A stretch of DNA of 64,000 nucleotides from Pelagibacteraceae bacterium (GCA_019651435.1 BOYI01000001.1:620001-684000); one strand, 5' to 3'. Counted from the first letter of the stretch, positions 40,444 to 49,671 are shown. Notes: a model not told the origin generated them from the sequence alone. A program made the numbers and translations.

Positions 40444-40870
40444 TTGTTACAAGAAAAAGATCTTTTATTAAAGCCATAAGTTGGAGAGTTATTGGTTCAA
40501 TTGATACTTTTATTCTGAGTTTGATTATAATTAACTTTTTTTCTAATAAATATACATATGATCTTGCTTTTTATATTGCGGCTTTAGAATTAGTAACAAA
40601 ACTGTTATTTATTATATTCATGAAAGACTATGGAATAGAATTAATATTGGTAGAATTAAAGAGAAGGTAAATAGATTACGTTCAATAGTTAAGGCAATTA
40701 CATGGAGAATTACCGCTTCATTAGATACTTTTTTTATAAGTTACATTATAACCGGTCGATTTGACTGGGCCACTTCTATTGCTTTCTTTGAAATAATCAC
40801 TAAAGCTATTTTATATTATTTACATGAAAGAGGATGGAATAAAGTAAATTGGGGAAGAATTTATCAATGA
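40440..40870 (+). CDS. Tandem DUF2061 membrane protein (one frameshift)
   Basis: Two copies of the DUF2061 repeat are present. The first begins RSFIKAISWRVIGSIDTFILS; the second, in another frame from about 40615, has RSIVKAITWRITASLDTFFIS and ends YYLHERGWNKVNWGRIYQ. Each repeat has two short membrane helices with the conserved K-A-x-[ST]-W-R-x-x-[GA]-S-x-D-T start. The overlap region HE-RLWNRINIGR repeats the same ending as the second copy. One lost base near 40612-40616 explains the break; the joined protein is about 143 residues. Function is unknown. The stop overlaps the next gene's ATG. Confidence 0.82.
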
Positions 40871-41214
40871 GCCAATTGTCTAAATTAGAAATAAATCTTA
40901 TTAACCTTTTTCAAGGGAATCTTCCTTTGTATAAAAGTTATTGGATCTATTATGTATTAGGTAATTTTGCTATATCGGCCCCTTTGTTGCTTATAACTAA
41001 AATTCAAATTCAAAACTATATTTACACTTTTTCTTTATATTTAGTTTTAAACTTAATTTATTATTTTACTTCTTGTATTGGAGTTTGGAGAAGCTCTCAA
41101 CATTATAAAGGCAATAAAATTTTATCTTTTTTGGCTAGATTTGTCGTAGTAATAGGCATTTCTACTACAGCTTTAGAACTGAAAAATATCTTGACCATAA
41201 TTTACTCTTTCTAA
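40867..41214 (+). CDS. Small uncharacterised membrane protein, 115 residues
   Basis: Not recognised. There are three or four hydrophobic segments (about 30-48, 57-80, 93-112), with conserved-looking YWIYYVLGNF near the N-terminus and CIGVWRSSQHYKGNK between helices. The ATG at 40867 overlaps the stop of the DUF2061 gene (ATGA), which decides the start over an ATG 18 bases upstream and indicates translational coupling. It may work with the DUF2061 protein. Confidence 0.7.
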   Translation: MSQLSKLEINLINLFQGNLPLYKSYWIYYVLGNFAISAPLLLITKIQIQNYIYTFSLYLVLNLIYYFTSCIGVWRSSQHYKGNKILSFLARFVVVIGISTTALELKNILTIIYSF

Positions 41215-41260
41215 TATTGATTTATCTTCATTTATTAAGAAAAATAAATATGATGAACTT

Positions 41261-41440
41261 ATGGATGAAAAAACCCAATTAGAAGTTCGCAAGCTTTTAA
41301 AGCGTCTTGGAATTAACTCTCAAGAGCAGTTGCATAAATATATATCAGAAAACCCTGACTCTAAAAATATACCTGTCAAAGTATCTTTTCAAATAGACGG
41401 CAAAGAGTATTATATTTTTGAAGATAAATTAGAAATTTAA
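41261..41440 (+). CDS. Small protein of about 59 residues, DUF6494-like
   Basis: A short frame from ATG 41261 encodes a protein with EVRKLLKRLGINSQEQLHKYI followed by a strand segment IPVKVSFQIDGKEYYI and an acidic end. The RKxLKxxGxxSQ..I pattern followed by LPVKV resembles the small alphaproteobacterial DUF6494 family, of unknown function. Reading upstream, the frame stays open for about 14 codons without a good start. It lies eight bases before the DUF502 gene, so co-transcription is likely. Confidence 0.55.
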   Translation: MDEKTQLEVRKLLKRLGINSQEQLHKYISENPDSKNIPVKVSFQIDGKEYYIFEDKLEI

Positions 41441-41447
41441 TTTCATC

Positions 41448-42092
41448 ATGAAAAAAATTCAAAGTTATTTTATAAGTGGTATTTTAATTGTAGCGCCTCT
41501 AGCTCTTTCTCTTTACGTTGCTTGGGTAGTTGTTGGTCTTGCTGATAGAATTTTTAGGCCATTTATCCCATTAGATAAGTTTGGTATTCCTTCAGAAATA
41601 CCTGGAGTAGGACTAATTGTTGCTTTTCTTTTTTTTACTATTTTAGGAGCTATAGCGGGTAGTTTTTTTGGTCGTTTGTATCATCGAATTGTTGATGCGA
41701 CTTTATCCAAAATTCCTGGTCTTAACTCTATTTATAATACCGTTAAACAGATTATTGATACGTTCGCTACAACCCAATCTAATGCTTTTAAGGAAGTTGT
41801 GTTGATAGAATACCCACAAAAAGATATTTATGCTCTAGCTTTTCTCACTAGCGAAACTAAAGGTGAAATAGCAATTAGAAAAAACAAAAAAATGATAAAT
41901 GTTTTTATGCCTTCTACTCCCAACCCTACAACAGGCTTTCTAATGTTTGTGCCTCTGTCTAAATGTACCAAGCTATCAATGTCAGTAGACCAGGCTATTA
42001 AATATATTATTTCCGCTGGTTTAGTCGCTCCCACTGCTCCTACTATTAAAAAAGCATTACCTAAGGCAAAAAAAAAATTAACTAAAAAGTAA
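41448..42092 (+). CDS. DUF502 family membrane protein
   Basis: This 214-residue protein has two N-terminal membrane helices (about 8-30 and 52-75). Family landmarks follow: IPGLNSIYNTVKQIIDTF, FKEVVLIEYPQKDIYALAFLT and VFMPSTPNPTTGFLMFVP. DUF502 proteins are widespread inner-membrane proteins without an assigned role. A lysine-rich tail ends the protein. It overlaps convergent recG by 15 bases; DUF502 beside recG/mfd is common in Alphaproteobacteria. Confidence 0.93.
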   Translation: MKKIQSYFISGILIVAPLALSLYVAWVVVGLADRIFRPFIPLDKFGIPSEIPGVGLIVAFLFFTILGAIAGSFFGRLYHRIVDATLSKIPGLNSIYNTVKQIIDTFATTQSNAFKEVVLIEYPQKDIYALAFLTSETKGEIAIRKNKKMINVFMPSTPNPTTGFLMFVPLSKCTKLSMSVDQAIKYIISAGLVAPTAPTIKKALPKAKKKLTKK

Positions 42093-44147
42093 TTTTATTG
42101 CTTCTTGCTGCTTAAAAAATAAAAGCAACTGATAAATTTTTTGTTGAAATTTTTTATCTTCAAATTTTTTTGAAGATATTACTTCTTTTACATAATCAAA
42201 GCATTCTATAATTAATTCCTGATCTTGAGCGGTATTTACAAATTTAAATAAAGAGTCACCACTTTGACGATAACCGAGAACATCTCCAGTGCCTCTAATT
42301 TCCAGATCTTTTTCGGCTAATTTAAAACCATCTAAATTATTTTTAAAAACTTTTAGTCGTTCTTTAGATGTATCTGTTATGTTCTCTCCATAAATGGCAA
42401 AACAGTAACCTTGTTCATTTCCTCGTCCAACTCTACCTCTTAATTGATGAAGTTGGGACAATCCAAACTTCTCTGAGTTTTCTATTACTACTGTATTAGC
42501 GTTTTTATTATCTATGCCGACTTCTATTACTGTAGTAGCAACTAAAATACCTATCTTGCCTGATTTAAACTCATTAATAATCTTTTCTTTGTCAATTGCT
42601 TTCATTTTGCCGTGGAGTAATCCAACTTTAGAACCAAATACCTTTTGTAGAGACTTAAACCTAGACTCAACATCCTTATATTCATGATTTTCAGACTCTT
42701 CCACAAGAGGGCATATCCAATATATTTGATTTTTATCTGATATAGATTTTTTTAAATAAATTATGAGATCCTTGATCTTTTTAGAATTTGATACTTTTGT
42801 AATGATGGGTTTTTGAAAAGCTGGTCTCTCATTTAAAACTACTTGCTCAATTTCTCCATATTGAGCCAAAGCCAATGTTCTTGGAATAGGAGTGGCAGAC
42901 ATCAAAAGAATATTTGTGTTAATACCTTTCTCTCCTAAAATTAATCGTTGCCTTACACCAAAGCGATGTTGTTCATCAATGATGACATATTTTAATTGAT
43001 TGAATATTAAATTTTCTTGGAAGATAGCATGTGTTCCTACAATAAAATCAAATTCTTTATTAGAAATTTTTTGATAAATTTCATCTTTGTTTTTAGTGCT
43101 TCCAGTCAATAAAACAGGATTGATTTCATTTAATTGAATTAGATTAATAATATTTTCATATATTTGACTTGCTAATATTTCTGTTGGTGCCATATAAGCA
43201 ACTTGATAACCTTTTAAAATAAAGGGTATAGCCGTAAGCAAGGAAACAATTGTTTTTCCAGAACCAACATCACCTTGCAATAATATAGTCTCTCGATAAT
43301 GACTATTATTTAGTGAATTTATTTCATTAATTATCGTTTTTTGTTTTTCAGTTAGTTTAAAAGGCAGGTTTAATATTAATTGATTTTGAGATGAAAAATC
43401 TAAATCTAAATTATCCTCTTTTTTCTTTGTTTTTTCTTTCAAATATCGGATAGCAAAATAGTTTGAAATTAACTCATCTGCTGCGAGTCTTTTTCTAAAT
43501 AATTCTTTTTTTTCTACATCATCTTGATTCTCTGGAAAATGTAGTTTTATTATTGAGTTATGAAAGTTATGAAAATTAAATTTATCAATAATCTGTATTG
43601 AGATCCATTCTTCGTATTTTTCAATATATATTTTCCCAAAATCAAAAATCTTTTTTAAATCTTTAAGATGTATGCCTCTTGTTAGTGGGTATATATTTTC
43701 AAAGCTTCTAAGCTTATCTTCATTTTCTATTTCCTCTATATAGTCTGGATGTGCAATGCTGATATTGCTTTTATAAAATGAAACTTTACCACTAACTATA
43801 AATTCTTTATTTTCAGGAAACTTATTTCTTAGAAAATTTCCCTTTACAGAAAAGTATATCAAATTAATAATTAGATTTCCTTTTGTGCACTCAATGACAT
43901 AAGGCAATTTAGGATTGAAAGGGTAGTGGTGTTTTTTAACCTTTATAGAAGTTGTAATTATTTGGCCTTTTTCTAATTTTCTAAAATCTATGTCTTGCGT
44001 ACGGTCTATTACTCTGGAGGGTATAATATAAAAAGCATCTATCACGGAGTTTATTCCTAAATTTCTTAGATAACTTGCTTTTTTGGGCCCTATACCTTTA
44101 AGTTTATCTACATTTTGATATAAGAACTTAAAATTATTTTCATTCAT
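42078..44147 (-). CDS. recG: ATP-dependent DNA helicase RecG
   Basis: This 689-residue protein has an N-terminal wedge/OB domain (about 60-160). The helicase motifs follow in order: Walker A GDVGSGKT near residue 293, MAPTEILA, DEQHRFGVRQR, MSATPIPRTLA, then motifs IV-VI including TTVIEVGIDNKNA and QLRGRVGRG, and a C-terminal RLKVF/EIRGTGDVLGYRQSG region. RecG remodels stalled forks and branched recombination intermediates. Length and motif order are normal. Its ATG (44147-44145) overlaps the divergent sdhE ATG on a shared CATG. Confidence 0.96.
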   Translation of the reverse strand: MNENNFKFLYQNVDKLKGIGPKKASYLRNLGINSVIDAFYIIPSRVIDRTQDIDFRKLEKGQIITTSIKVKKHHYPFNPKLPYVIECTKGNLIINLIYFSVKGNFLRNKFPENKEFIVSGKVSFYKSNISIAHPDYIEEIENEDKLRSFENIYPLTRGIHLKDLKKIFDFGKIYIEKYEEWISIQIIDKFNFHNFHNSIIKLHFPENQDDVEKKELFRKRLAADELISNYFAIRYLKEKTKKKEDNLDLDFSSQNQLILNLPFKLTEKQKTIINEINSLNNSHYRETILLQGDVGSGKTIVSLLTAIPFILKGYQVAYMAPTEILASQIYENIINLIQLNEINPVLLTGSTKNKDEIYQKISNKEFDFIVGTHAIFQENLIFNQLKYVIIDEQHRFGVRQRLILGEKGINTNILLMSATPIPRTLALAQYGEIEQVVLNERPAFQKPIITKVSNSKKIKDLIIYLKKSISDKNQIYWICPLVEESENHEYKDVESRFKSLQKVFGSKVGLLHGKMKAIDKEKIINEFKSGKIGILVATTVIEVGIDNKNANTVVIENSEKFGLSQLHQLRGRVGRGNEQGYCFAIYGENITDTSKERLKVFKNNLDGFKLAEKDLEIRGTGDVLGYRQSGDSLFKFVNTAQDQELIIECFDYVKEVISSKKFEDKKFQQKIYQLLLFFKQQEAIKLLFS

Positions 44148-44391
44148 GACAGATATTCAAAATAGATTAAAAAAATTAAAATATCGATGCCAAACATTAG
44201 GTATAAAAGAACTTGATGTTACTTTCTCTAAGATATTTGAAAAAATTGAAAACTCACAAAATATTGAAGATATTTCTCTTTTAGAGGATTTGGTTGAAAA
44301 GGAGACTCAATTAATCCTTGATATTTTTTTTCATCCAGAAATGGAAGATCTAAGGTCAAAATATAAGGCTATTATAAAACTCTCAAAATAA
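44146..44391 (+). CDS. sdhE: Succinate dehydrogenase flavinylation factor SdhE family
   Basis: This 81-residue all-helical protein has NRLKKLKYRCQTLGIKELDVTF near the N-terminus, matching the SdhE/DUF339 start region, and a C-terminal half resembling the usual acidic LL..D.DL.. stretch only loosely. SdhE promotes covalent FAD attachment to succinate dehydrogenase. The normally conserved RGxxE reads LGIKE here, so the arginine is replaced. Position between recG and mfd is the standard alphaproteobacterial context and supports the call. The stop overlaps the mfd ATG. Confidence 0.8.
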   Translation: MTDIQNRLKKLKYRCQTLGIKELDVTFSKIFEKIENSQNIEDISLLEDLVEKETQLILDIFFHPEMEDLRSKYKAIIKLSK

Positions 44392-47300
44392 TGAATTTTG
44401 AAAAACCATCTGTCGTTTTATGTGAAGATGATAAATCTGCTTTAGATTTATATAACATTCTTATTTCAATTTATCCCCAAGACAATATTTGCTATTTTCC
44501 TGCACACGACTCTCTTCCTTTTAGTGATGAAAAATCTAGTAAAGAAATATTATTAGAAAGATCATTTCAATTAATTAAACTTCAAAAGCAAAATATAATA
44601 ATTATCAGTTGCAATAATTTACTTAAAAAATTTTTAATTCATAATGACAGCAAACATTATTTTAAACTAGATGTTAATCAAGAAATTTCATTAAGTGAAA
44701 TTCTTGAAACTTTAGTCGATTTTGAACATATTAATAATGCGAATGTTTATAATCGATGTGAATTTTCTCATAGGGGTGATATTCTTGATATTTATAACTA
44801 TCACCATAATCCTTATCGAATTTCTTTTTTCGATAATATAATTGAGTCGATTAAAGAATTTTCTCCCCAAACACAATTAACTAATAAAAAATCCTTAAAC
44901 TCCATTACAATTGTTAATCCGAATTTCGAAAATAACATTAACTCAACTCAAGGGATTTCACTTTTATCTTATTTAGAAAATCGTGACATTTATAGTTTTA
45001 ATCGTTCAGATATAATTCTATTTGATCGTATTAATTTTTTTAAATCGATATATGAAAAAACAGAATTATGTAATCCTTATAGTTCCTATTATTTGGATAA
45101 TGACGATATAAAAAATATCAATTTTATTAATATACAATCATCATCGCCTATTTTTTCATTAACAAATAATAATATTACTCTTGAACAACTAAAAAATGAA
45201 AAAAAGAAAATATTTATTCACCAGGGAAACAATTCATCAAGTTTGCAAAAAGAATATGATGAAAAAATTAAGGTTAACCCATCTTTTGAGGATTATTTAA
45301 CTTTTCAAACTACAGTAATATCTAAAAATTATGAATTAGATCATTCTATTCACTTAAACTTATACACAAAAAATATTAATCAAGATAAAACTAGCCAGGT
45401 TATTAATTTCAATGACCTTAATCTTGGTGATGCGGTTGTTCATCATAAGCATGGAATAGGTAGATTTATTTCAATCGATCGGATTGACGTTGATAGAAGG
45501 ACTAGGGAATTTATAAGATTAATTTATAGAAATAATGACAAATTACTTCTTCCTATAGAAAATTTAAATTTAATTAGTCGATATGGTTTCGATGATAATA
45601 ATCTTATTCTAGACAAACTTGGTTCTAATGATTGGTTGCTCCGAAAAAGCTCTGTTAAGAAAAGAATTAAATTTCTTGCTAATAAATTAATAAAAAATGC
45701 AGCAAAGCGTAGCTCAATAAATATAAATCCTTTAAATTACTCTCAATTAGAATTAGATAAATTTAATGAAAAATTTGAGTTTATTGAGACGGAAGATCAA
45801 TTAACAGCCATTGAAAAATCACTTAATGATTTAACACAAGAAAAACCAGCAAATCGTCTGATATGTGGAGATGTAGGTTTTGGAAAGACTGAAGTCGCAT
45901 TGCGTATTGCTTGTGCAACTTACCTTTCTGGATACCAATTTGTAATTGTTGTTCCAACTACATTATTAGCCTTACAACATAGCAGGACTTTTAAATCTAG
46001 ATTTTCAATTTTCAATACCTCAGTAGCAACTCTTTCGCGCTTTACATCGTTAAAAGAAAAAAAACAAATTCTAGAAGGTTTAAAAAATGGAGATATTCAA
46101 ATTCTTATTGCTACCCATAGTCTTTTTAAAAAGGATATTGAATTTAACAATCTTGGAACCTTAGTAATTGATGAAGAACAAAAGTTTGGAGTAGACCAAA
46201 AAGAGTTTTTAATTAATAAACACCCACATATACACTTATTTTCTTTATCAGCCACACCTATACCGAGAACACTTCAAATGTCATTACTTGGTTTAAAAGA
46301 TTTAAGTGTTATTGGGACTCCTCCGTCGAACAGAATAAGTATACGTACTTATGTTCAAAAATATGAACAGGTTTCTTTTTTAACAGCAATTACAAATGAA
46401 ATATCAAGGGGTGGTCAGGTATTCATTGTTGTTCCACGAATAAGCAATATTCCATTTGTTGAAAATGAACTCAAAAAACTTCAATTAGACATATCCTATG
46501 GAGTTGGTCATAGTAAAATGAAAGAAAAAGAGATAGAGGATGTGTTTCTTTCTTTTACAAACGGCGATATACAGTGCTTGATCTCTACAAATATTATTGA
46601 GTCAGGTATTGATATAAAAAACGCTAATACATTAATAATTTTCAATTCAAATTTATTTGGACTTTCACAATTATATCAATTACGTGGAAGGGTCGGGCGC
46701 TCAAATCGAAGGGCTTACGCTTATCTATTCCATGATAGTGAGAAATTAATTAATAAAACTGCTCTAAAAAAATTACAAGTATTAGCCAATTATGAAAATT
46801 TAGGTTCTAACTTTCAATTAGCCAATGAAGACCTAGAAATTAGAGGTGCTGGAAATCTATTAGGAGATGAGCAAAGTGGCCATGTGAAAGAAATAGGTAT
46901 CGAATTGTATCAAAGCATGTTGAAAGAAGAGGTAGAAAGACTCAAAAGTCATAGCACTGAGGAAGAAGAAATTTTTGAAGAGTTTGAATTTAACGCATTT
47001 TTTGAGTACTACATTCCAAAAGATTATATTTCAGATGATGTATCTAGGTTAATAATTTATAGAAAATTAACAAGCGCCATATCAAATAGGGAATTAAAAG
47101 ACGTTCTTTATGAAATGGAAGATAGATATGGAAGTTACCCCTTAGAAGTTAAAAATCTAATAAATCTTTTAACTATTAAAATACAATCTATTTCATTGGG
47201 AATAATTAAAATAAATCTTCAAAAAAAATATATCGATTTAGTTTTTCATAAAGTAAATGAGGGAGTTTCAGAAATCCTTTTAGATATGGTTCAACAAAAT

Positions 47301-47393
47301 TTTATAAAAATGAAATCTCCAAAAGCTATACAAATAAATAACGTAGATAAAGAAGATCTTTTTTATAGTATTAAGTTATTCTATAAAAGTTAG
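44391..47393 (+). CDS. mfd: Transcription-repair coupling factor
   Basis: This 1000-residue Mfd has a UvrB-like N-terminal region without Walker A. The RNA-polymerase-interacting domain begins near residue 340 (LGDAVVHHKHGIGRF), followed by RecG-like helicase motifs GDVGFGKTEVALR, IDEEQKFGVDQKE, SLSATPIPRTLQM, NIIESGIDIKNAN, LRGRVGRS and the C-terminal TRCF domain from about 890. Mfd removes stalled RNA polymerase and recruits UvrA to lesions. Typical Mfd is about 1150 residues; the missing length lies mainly in the N-terminal module. It overlaps sdhE by one base. Confidence 0.95.
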   Translation: MNFEKPSVVLCEDDKSALDLYNILISIYPQDNICYFPAHDSLPFSDEKSSKEILLERSFQLIKLQKQNIIIISCNNLLKKFLIHNDSKHYFKLDVNQEISLSEILETLVDFEHINNANVYNRCEFSHRGDILDIYNYHHNPYRISFFDNIIESIKEFSPQTQLTNKKSLNSITIVNPNFENNINSTQGISLLSYLENRDIYSFNRSDIILFDRINFFKSIYEKTELCNPYSSYYLDNDDIKNINFINIQSSSPIFSLTNNNITLEQLKNEKKKIFIHQGNNSSSLQKEYDEKIKVNPSFEDYLTFQTTVISKNYELDHSIHLNLYTKNINQDKTSQVINFNDLNLGDAVVHHKHGIGRFISIDRIDVDRRTREFIRLIYRNNDKLLLPIENLNLISRYGFDDNNLILDKLGSNDWLLRKSSVKKRIKFLANKLIKNAAKRSSININPLNYSQLELDKFNEKFEFIETEDQLTAIEKSLNDLTQEKPANRLICGDVGFGKTEVALRIACATYLSGYQFVIVVPTTLLALQHSRTFKSRFSIFNTSVATLSRFTSLKEKKQILEGLKNGDIQILIATHSLFKKDIEFNNLGTLVIDEEQKFGVDQKEFLINKHPHIHLFSLSATPIPRTLQMSLLGLKDLSVIGTPPSNRISIRTYVQKYEQVSFLTAITNEISRGGQVFIVVPRISNIPFVENELKKLQLDISYGVGHSKMKEKEIEDVFLSFTNGDIQCLISTNIIESGIDIKNANTLIIFNSNLFGLSQLYQLRGRVGRSNRRAYAYLFHDSEKLINKTALKKLQVLANYENLGSNFQLANEDLEIRGAGNLLGDEQSGHVKEIGIELYQSMLKEEVERLKSHSTEEEEIFEEFEFNAFFEYYIPKDYISDDVSRLIIYRKLTSAISNRELKDVLYEMEDRYGSYPLEVKNLINLLTIKIQSISLGIIKINLQKKYIDLVFHKVNEGVSEILLDMVQQNFIKMKSPKAIQINNVDKEDLFYSIKLFYKS

Positions 47394-47402
47394 GCTATTA
47401 AT

Positions 47403-47600
47403 ATGGAAGATATGAATCAACAATTGCCAAAAACTAATGCTGAGTGGCTAGAGTATTATCAATCAATTTTGGCAGAATTAACTGAAAATCAAAAGAAAAT
47501 AGGCGAACCTATTACCCCTGATGAATTTTTTGAACTTCCAATAAAAAGAAAACAAAAATATATTAAGAAATTATATTTTAAGATTGGCGATGCAGAATAA
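47403..47600 (+). CDS. Small uncharacterised protein, 65 residues
   Basis: Not recognised. The sequence is highly charged and helical (NAEWLEYYQSILAELTENQKK, TPDEFFELPIKRKQKYIKKLYFKIG), with no membrane segment or signal peptide. It follows mfd by nine bases and overlaps the oxygenase gene start by 11 bases, so it is probably translated as part of this operon. Confidence 0.6.
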   Translation: MEDMNQQLPKTNAEWLEYYQSILAELTENQKKIGEPITPDEFFELPIKRKQKYIKKLYFKIGDAE

Positions 47601-48567
47601 TTATATTCCAAATATAGATATCTCTTCATTAATCACTTCTGATTTTGATAACGAAAATTACAAAAATGTTTCAAAAGAAATAAAAAAAGCCTCTGAGGAA
47701 ATTGGTTTTTTTACTGTTACTGGTCACGGTATTTCAAATACTAAAATTGAAAAATTACTATCTACTTGTAGACATTTTTTTTATTCCTCAGATAAAGAAA
47801 AATTAAAAATTGCACCTAAAAAATGGAATCCAAATACAGATACAGTTTATCGCGGTTACTTTCCTAGTTCTGTTAATGGAAAAGAAGGTTTAGATATTGG
47901 TGATCCTTTATTATCTGATGATATGAAAGATTTGTTAGCAAAAGAAAAATTTGAAGTAAATCATGACATGTCTTATTTAAATCCTGAGTGGCAAATGGTT
48001 ATAGATGACTACTATAATTCTATTTTTGATCTAGGGATGAAATTATTTAAATCCATTATTAGTGTCTATTCTTCGAATATAGATTTGGCCGATATGGCTT
48101 TTGTGAGGCCCAAAACACTTTCTACACTAAGATTTAATTTTTATCCAAAACAAGACCAGCCAGTTGAAATATCAGAACAGGATGGTGTCGCTTTAGGTTG
48201 TGAGACACATGTCGATAGTGGGATAATGACAATCTTATACCAAGATAAGAAAGGTGGTTTACAAGTCCAAAATCGTCATACGTTAGAGTGGCATGACGTG
48301 CCTCATGATCCTAATGCCTATGTTGTAAATAGTGGTTTAGCTCTTGAATATTTAACTAATGGTAAAATGAAAGCTACCAATCATCGTGTTTTATTTAACC
48401 AAGAAGAAAGAATATCTATTCCTTTTTTCTTTGAACCTTCTTATGATTTCAAATTAGATCCAAAATATTTAGAAATTAAAGAAAAACACAAATATGATAT
48501 TGACAATTATGAGGATTTTTTGACAAACTCATTAAAGAAATTTGTAGAATATGATAGACCTAATTAA
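47590..48567 (+). CDS. 2-oxoglutarate/Fe(II)-dependent oxygenase, isopenicillin N synthase-like
   Basis: This protein of about 325 residues has the DIN-type N-terminal domain (IGFFTVTGHGIS) and the double-stranded beta-helix with iron ligands HVD in CETHVDSGIMTILY and a distal histidine in NHRVLFNQEERISIPFF. The RISIPFF arginine-serine pair binds 2-oxoglutarate. Such enzymes hydroxylate or oxidise small molecules; the substrate is unknown. ATG 47590 is preferred over the TTG six bases upstream. It overlaps the flanking genes at both ends. Confidence 0.92.
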   Translation: MQNNYIPNIDISSLITSDFDNENYKNVSKEIKKASEEIGFFTVTGHGISNTKIEKLLSTCRHFFYSSDKEKLKIAPKKWNPNTDTVYRGYFPSSVNGKEGLDIGDPLLSDDMKDLLAKEKFEVNHDMSYLNPEWQMVIDDYYNSIFDLGMKLFKSIISVYSSNIDLADMAFVRPKTLSTLRFNFYPKQDQPVEISEQDGVALGCETHVDSGIMTILYQDKKGGLQVQNRHTLEWHDVPHDPNAYVVNSGLALEYLTNGKMKATNHRVLFNQEERISIPFFFEPSYDFKLDPKYLEIKEKHKYDIDNYEDFLTNSLKKFVEYDRPN

Positions 48568-49009
48568 AAAATTTATAATCTTATCTTCTGTAATATTCAT
48601 AAGTTGTAACAACATGATCGATGGGGTTGACAAGTCTGACACTCAAAAAATCAATACAGTAAAATACGGTACTTTAGTTGCAGCAGAACCTGTCAAAATC
48701 AAAGGTGAGGATGATGGTTTAGGAGCTATTACAGGCGGTCTATTAGGCGCTGTTATTGGCTGCGGTGAAGGTATCTTTGATGATGAGTGTCGTGATACTG
48801 TAGCGGTTGTTGGTGCTATTGGTGGTGCCATAATAGGAAATGCTGTAGCATCAAGGCTTGGTGATCATAATGGTTTTCAATATGTCGTAGATATAGATGA
48901 TAGTGATGAGGATATATCTATTGTCCAATCTGGAGATGAACAAATACCTATTGGATCAAAAGTTACTATTTCTATAGGAACGAATACAAGAATAATAATT
49001 TCAGAGTAA
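48551..49009 (+). CDS. Glycine-zipper outer-membrane lipoprotein
   Basis: This 152-residue protein starts with a lipoprotein signal peptide (lipobox FISC, cysteine near residue 19). It has a glycine-rich double hydrophobic segment (AITGGLLGAVIGCGEG and AIGGAIIGNAVASRLG) typical of the 17-kDa surface antigen/glycine-zipper 2TM family, then a soluble domain. Such proteins sit in the outer membrane and affect envelope integrity. The two glycine stretches are separated by a cysteine-containing acidic loop. The start lies within the end of the oxygenase gene. Confidence 0.82.
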   Translation: MIDLIKKFIILSSVIFISCNNMIDGVDKSDTQKINTVKYGTLVAAEPVKIKGEDDGLGAITGGLLGAVIGCGEGIFDDECRDTVAVVGAIGGAIIGNAVASRLGDHNGFQYVVDIDDSDEDISIVQSGDEQIPIGSKVTISIGTNTRIIISE

Positions 49010-49019
49010 ATATTTAATA

Positions 49020-49109
49020 TGGCGGAAGGACTGGGATTCGAACCCAGGAAAGAGTTGCCCCTTTGCCGGTTTTCAAGACCGGTGCTTTCAACCGCTCAGC
49101 CATCCTTCC
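49020..49109 (-). tRNA. tRNA-Ser (anticodon TGA)
   Basis: On the minus strand the acceptor GGAAGGA pairs with TCCTTCC. The D-arm is TGGCTGAGCGGTTGAAAGCA, the anticodon stem CCGGT/ACCGG holds TGA in its loop, a long variable arm follows (class II tRNA, as serine tRNAs are), and the T-arm contains GGTTCGAATCC. The discriminator is G, as usual for tRNA-Ser, and CCA is encoded. It decodes UCN serine codons. Confidence 0.97.
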
Positions 49110-49175
49110 GAATAAGCAGTAATAGACGTTATTTAATAACGATTATAAATTAAAAAACAACCTGAAATTAAAAAC

Positions 49176-49559
49176 TTAAGCTTGTGATCCATCAATTTTT
49201 TTTACACTAAAGATTGCACCTAGCATAAAAACAATGACAGAAGAGGGGAATAGTAAATATCCAATGGTGTATGTATCAGGATAGTATTGCATTCCAAAAT
49301 AAAGCACTATTGCATTCATCAAACAAAGGAGCAAAAAGATGTAATTTGTACCAAATCTATTTAAGGCATTTGCAAGAGGTTTTAAAATAACCATCAAAGC
49401 ACTAATAGCAAAAATTACAGCAGGAATGATATTCATTAACAAACCCATGGACTCAGAATAGGTATAGTCAGATAGGGATTCCCAAGGTAAAATCATGGAT
49501 AAAAGCATCATAATTATTGAGACATAAACAAATTTTTTTCCCACATTTGATAATTCCAT
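49176..49559 (-). CDS. Uncharacterised four-helix membrane protein, 127 residues
   Basis: Not recognised. Four hydrophobic segments are visible (about 9-26, 40-59, 72-91, 98-118) with short polar loops, for example ESLSDYTYSESMG between the first two, and the C-terminus SVKKIDGSQA is probably cytoplasmic. No signal peptide or enzyme motif is seen. It is transcribed on its own between tRNA-Ser (same strand) and the divergent mltB. Confidence 0.65.
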   Translation of the reverse strand: MELSNVGKKFVYVSIIMMLLSMILPWESLSDYTYSESMGLLMNIIPAVIFAISALMVILKPLANALNRFGTNYIFLLLCLMNAIVLYFGMQYYPDTYTIGYLLFPSSVIVFMLGAIFSVKKIDGSQA

Positions 49560-49671
49560 GTATACAATATACCAGAAAACAATGATTTATCAAAATTATA
49601 CTTACTAAAACTTATCAAAAAGATGTTTTTAAAAGATATATAATCAAAACTTACTTAAGGAATCTAAGTAC

